In this document: one piece after another, positions 22,396-22,877 of the stretch | Numbering within the stretch: position 1 is the stretch's first letter | How the letters are laid out: every line of letters begins with the position of its first letter | Program-made: the position numbers and the translations under genes | Notes under the pieces: generated by a model | Database searches by the model: none | What the model was told of the DNA's origin: nothing | Seen by the model: only the letters and a program-made list of their open reading frames with translations | NCBI GenBank assembly: GCA_017437925.1 | Contig: JAFRWQ010000126.1 | Coordinates: 1-22,877 of the forward strand | Length of the DNA: 22,877 nt | From: Bacillota bacterium | GTDB taxonomy: Bacteria > Bacillota_A > Clostridia > Peptostreptococcales > Anaerovoracaceae | Direction: 5' to 3'

Positions 22396-22420
22396 CAGTT
22401 CCTCCTTTATGTGATGTCTT

Positions 22421-22456
22421 GAGGGCGGAGGGCGCTTTTGCCCGCCTTCTGCCCTC
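22421..22456 (-). promoter_or_regulatory. Leader hairpin of the MalY-type gene
   Basis: GAGGGC (minus strand, at the 22451-22456 end) pairs with GCCCTC (22421-22426), and inside it GGCG...CGCC forms a second stem. It lies just upstream of the ribosome binding site. Structure only; regulation is inferred. Confidence 0.35.
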
Positions 22457-22457
22457 G

Positions 22458-22472
22458 GGACACATTGTGTCC
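22458..22472. promoter_or_regulatory. Operator-like inverted repeat at the MalY-type gene promoter
   Basis: GGACACA, one base, TGTGTCC: perfect 7-bp arms. A -10-like TAAAAT (minus strand, 22485-22490) lies just upstream, which would place the repeat at about +6 to +20, a normal position for a repressor site. The binding protein is unknown. Confidence 0.5.
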
Positions 22473-22490
22473 ATATGCTGTATTATTTTA

Positions 22491-22520
22491 TCAAAAAAGA
22501 CGCGCCATATCAAGGGCGCG
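22491..22520 (-). terminator. Rho-independent terminator on the minus strand
   Basis: Minus-strand hairpin CGCGCC / GGCGCG arms (plus 22501-22506 and 22515-22520, 8-nt loop) followed by TCTTTTTT. It ends a minus-strand transcript that enters from the right part of the window, and separates it from the MalY-type gene. Confidence 0.85.
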
Positions 22521-22721
22521 GGGGATTTATGAGGGCAGGATGAGCCGGGCCCTGATGTGGTCGGTCCGGCCGGGAAGCGGGCAGGTCCGTGATCGAAGAT
22601 CCATAGAGCATCAGGCCGGCGGACAGATCAGGCGCGGTCATCTTGAACGTCTGCATTGCCTTTTGGACCGGGATGCACTATATTTTAAGCATTAAAATGT
22701 GAAGAGGAAAAAGTCCGGGGA

Positions 22722-22842
22722 TTTAAGGTGTTCTCCCTCGATCTCGGGGACAGGATCCTGTATATAACCCGGTCGGGAGCCGGAGAGATAAGGGCGGCGG
22801 ACGGCGCGCTGTAAAACCGGACTGCGGGCAGCACACCTTAAA
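22722..22842 (-). repeat. Long-range inverted repeat enclosing about 100 nt
   Basis: TTTAAGGTGT (22722-22731) and its exact reverse complement (22833-22842) could close a domain in RNA. Smaller stems (CCGG/CCGG, TCTCC/GGAGA) and the ACAGGATCCTGT palindrome fall inside. No known riboswitch class was recognised. Confidence 0.4.
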
Positions 22843-22877
22843 ACGCGATCGGGGGCAGTACGCCCTGAAGCGCAACG
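22826..22877. repeat. Imperfect tandem repeat, 27-bp unit
   Basis: Unit 1 GGGCAGCACACCTTAAAACGC (first 20 shown by its start GGGCAGCACACC at 22826) and unit 2 GGGCAGTACGCCCTGAAGC at 22853 are 27 bp apart and differ at five scattered positions. Period is a multiple of three. The array may continue beyond the window. Confidence 0.45.

Larger units (their letters stand above)
22524..22877 (-). other. Unrecognised region, 354 bp, right edge
   Basis: No gene could be assigned. Because a minus-strand terminator follows, a minus-strand transcript probably crosses it. A minus-strand frame is open from the edge to a TAA at 22692-22694 (61 residues, ending SPDFFLFTF), but GC-rich DNA leaves all three frames fairly open and there is no family match I recognise. 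A small minus-strand reading frame at 22510-22656 (48 residues) has its stop inside the terminator loop, so it is doubtful. Visible structure: CCTGATG/CATCAGG (22551-22557, 22609-22615), palindrome ACAGGATCCTGT (22750-22761), and the repeats listed next. Could be an RNA gene, a repeat element, or a decayed gene end. Confidence 0.4.

Noticed and set aside
22510..22656. Minus-strand 48-residue ORF starting MQTFKM
   Set aside because: Its stop lies inside the terminator hairpin and the SD is too close to the ATG; unlikely to be real.
22700..22725. GAGGAAAAAGTCCGGGG resembles the conserved GAGGAAAGUCC of bacterial RNase P RNA
   Set aside because: The A-run is too long, the expected following P-stems and the ACAGAA partner segment are not found, and the nearby sequence is not of RNase P type.
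22728..22814. Plus-strand mini ORF from GTG (28 residues)
   Set aside because: No clear ribosome binding site and no family. It overlaps the inverted repeat, and other frames are equally open.

Overview
The window looks like a high-GC (roughly 60% by eye) chromosomal segment of an anaerobic, peptide-using member of the Bacillota, probably Clostridia. This is inferred from strong AGGAGG-type ribosome binding sites, Firmicutes-typical genes (DUF1934/YwiB-like, DUF4177, NhaC-type antiporter, Hsp33, S41 protease with a C-terminal peptidoglycan-binding repeat), and a large set of peptidases. No phage, transposase, CRISPR, tRNA or rRNA was seen. Most genes lie on the minus strand.

Layout, left to right. 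1-600 (+): the tail of an aldo/keto reductase and a small CPDC glutaredoxin-like protein, ending at a strong terminator shared with the convergent operon. 697-4147 (-): a tightly packed operon, read SDR oxidoreductase, YgjP-like metallopeptidase, NhaC-type antiporter, membrane-anchored SNase-like nuclease, preceded by a perfect 22-bp palindrome. 4316-7271 (-): hslO (Hsp33), DUF1934 protein, S41 protease. 7443-8852 (+): two small DUF4177-type proteins and ispE, diverging from hslO and ending at an 11-bp GC hairpin. 9077-10547 (-): a divergent PlsC-like acyltransferase and a PAP2-family membrane enzyme. 10662-11543 (-): a zinc-ribbon membrane protein of unknown function.

11673-20836 (-) is the core of the window: chorismate mutase, sugar-nucleotidyltransferase-like protein, three M42 aminopeptidases, two AEC-family permeases, then, after a 160-bp gap, an M20 dipeptidase and an M20 AbgB-like amidohydrolase. 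The first seven genes overlap or nearly touch, so they probably form one transcript. The combined picture is breakdown of imported or intracellular peptides plus carboxylate/amino-acid transport. 21232-22395 (-) encodes a MalY/PatB-type PLP C-S lyase with an operator-like palindrome at its start.

The most interesting non-coding feature is the 395-bp gap between the C-S lyase gene and chorismate mutase. It holds two tandem hairpins whose stems differ in sequence but which keep the same internal loop (5'-GACUGA / 5'-GAAGA on the minus strand), with more hairpins on both sides; this is a candidate structured RNA. A second unusual point is a pair of palindrome-rich in-frame insertions, in the SDR and in IspE, that share sequence blocks in the same reading frame. 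The right 350 bp is non-coding or unrecognised, with inverted and tandem repeats and a minus-strand terminator.
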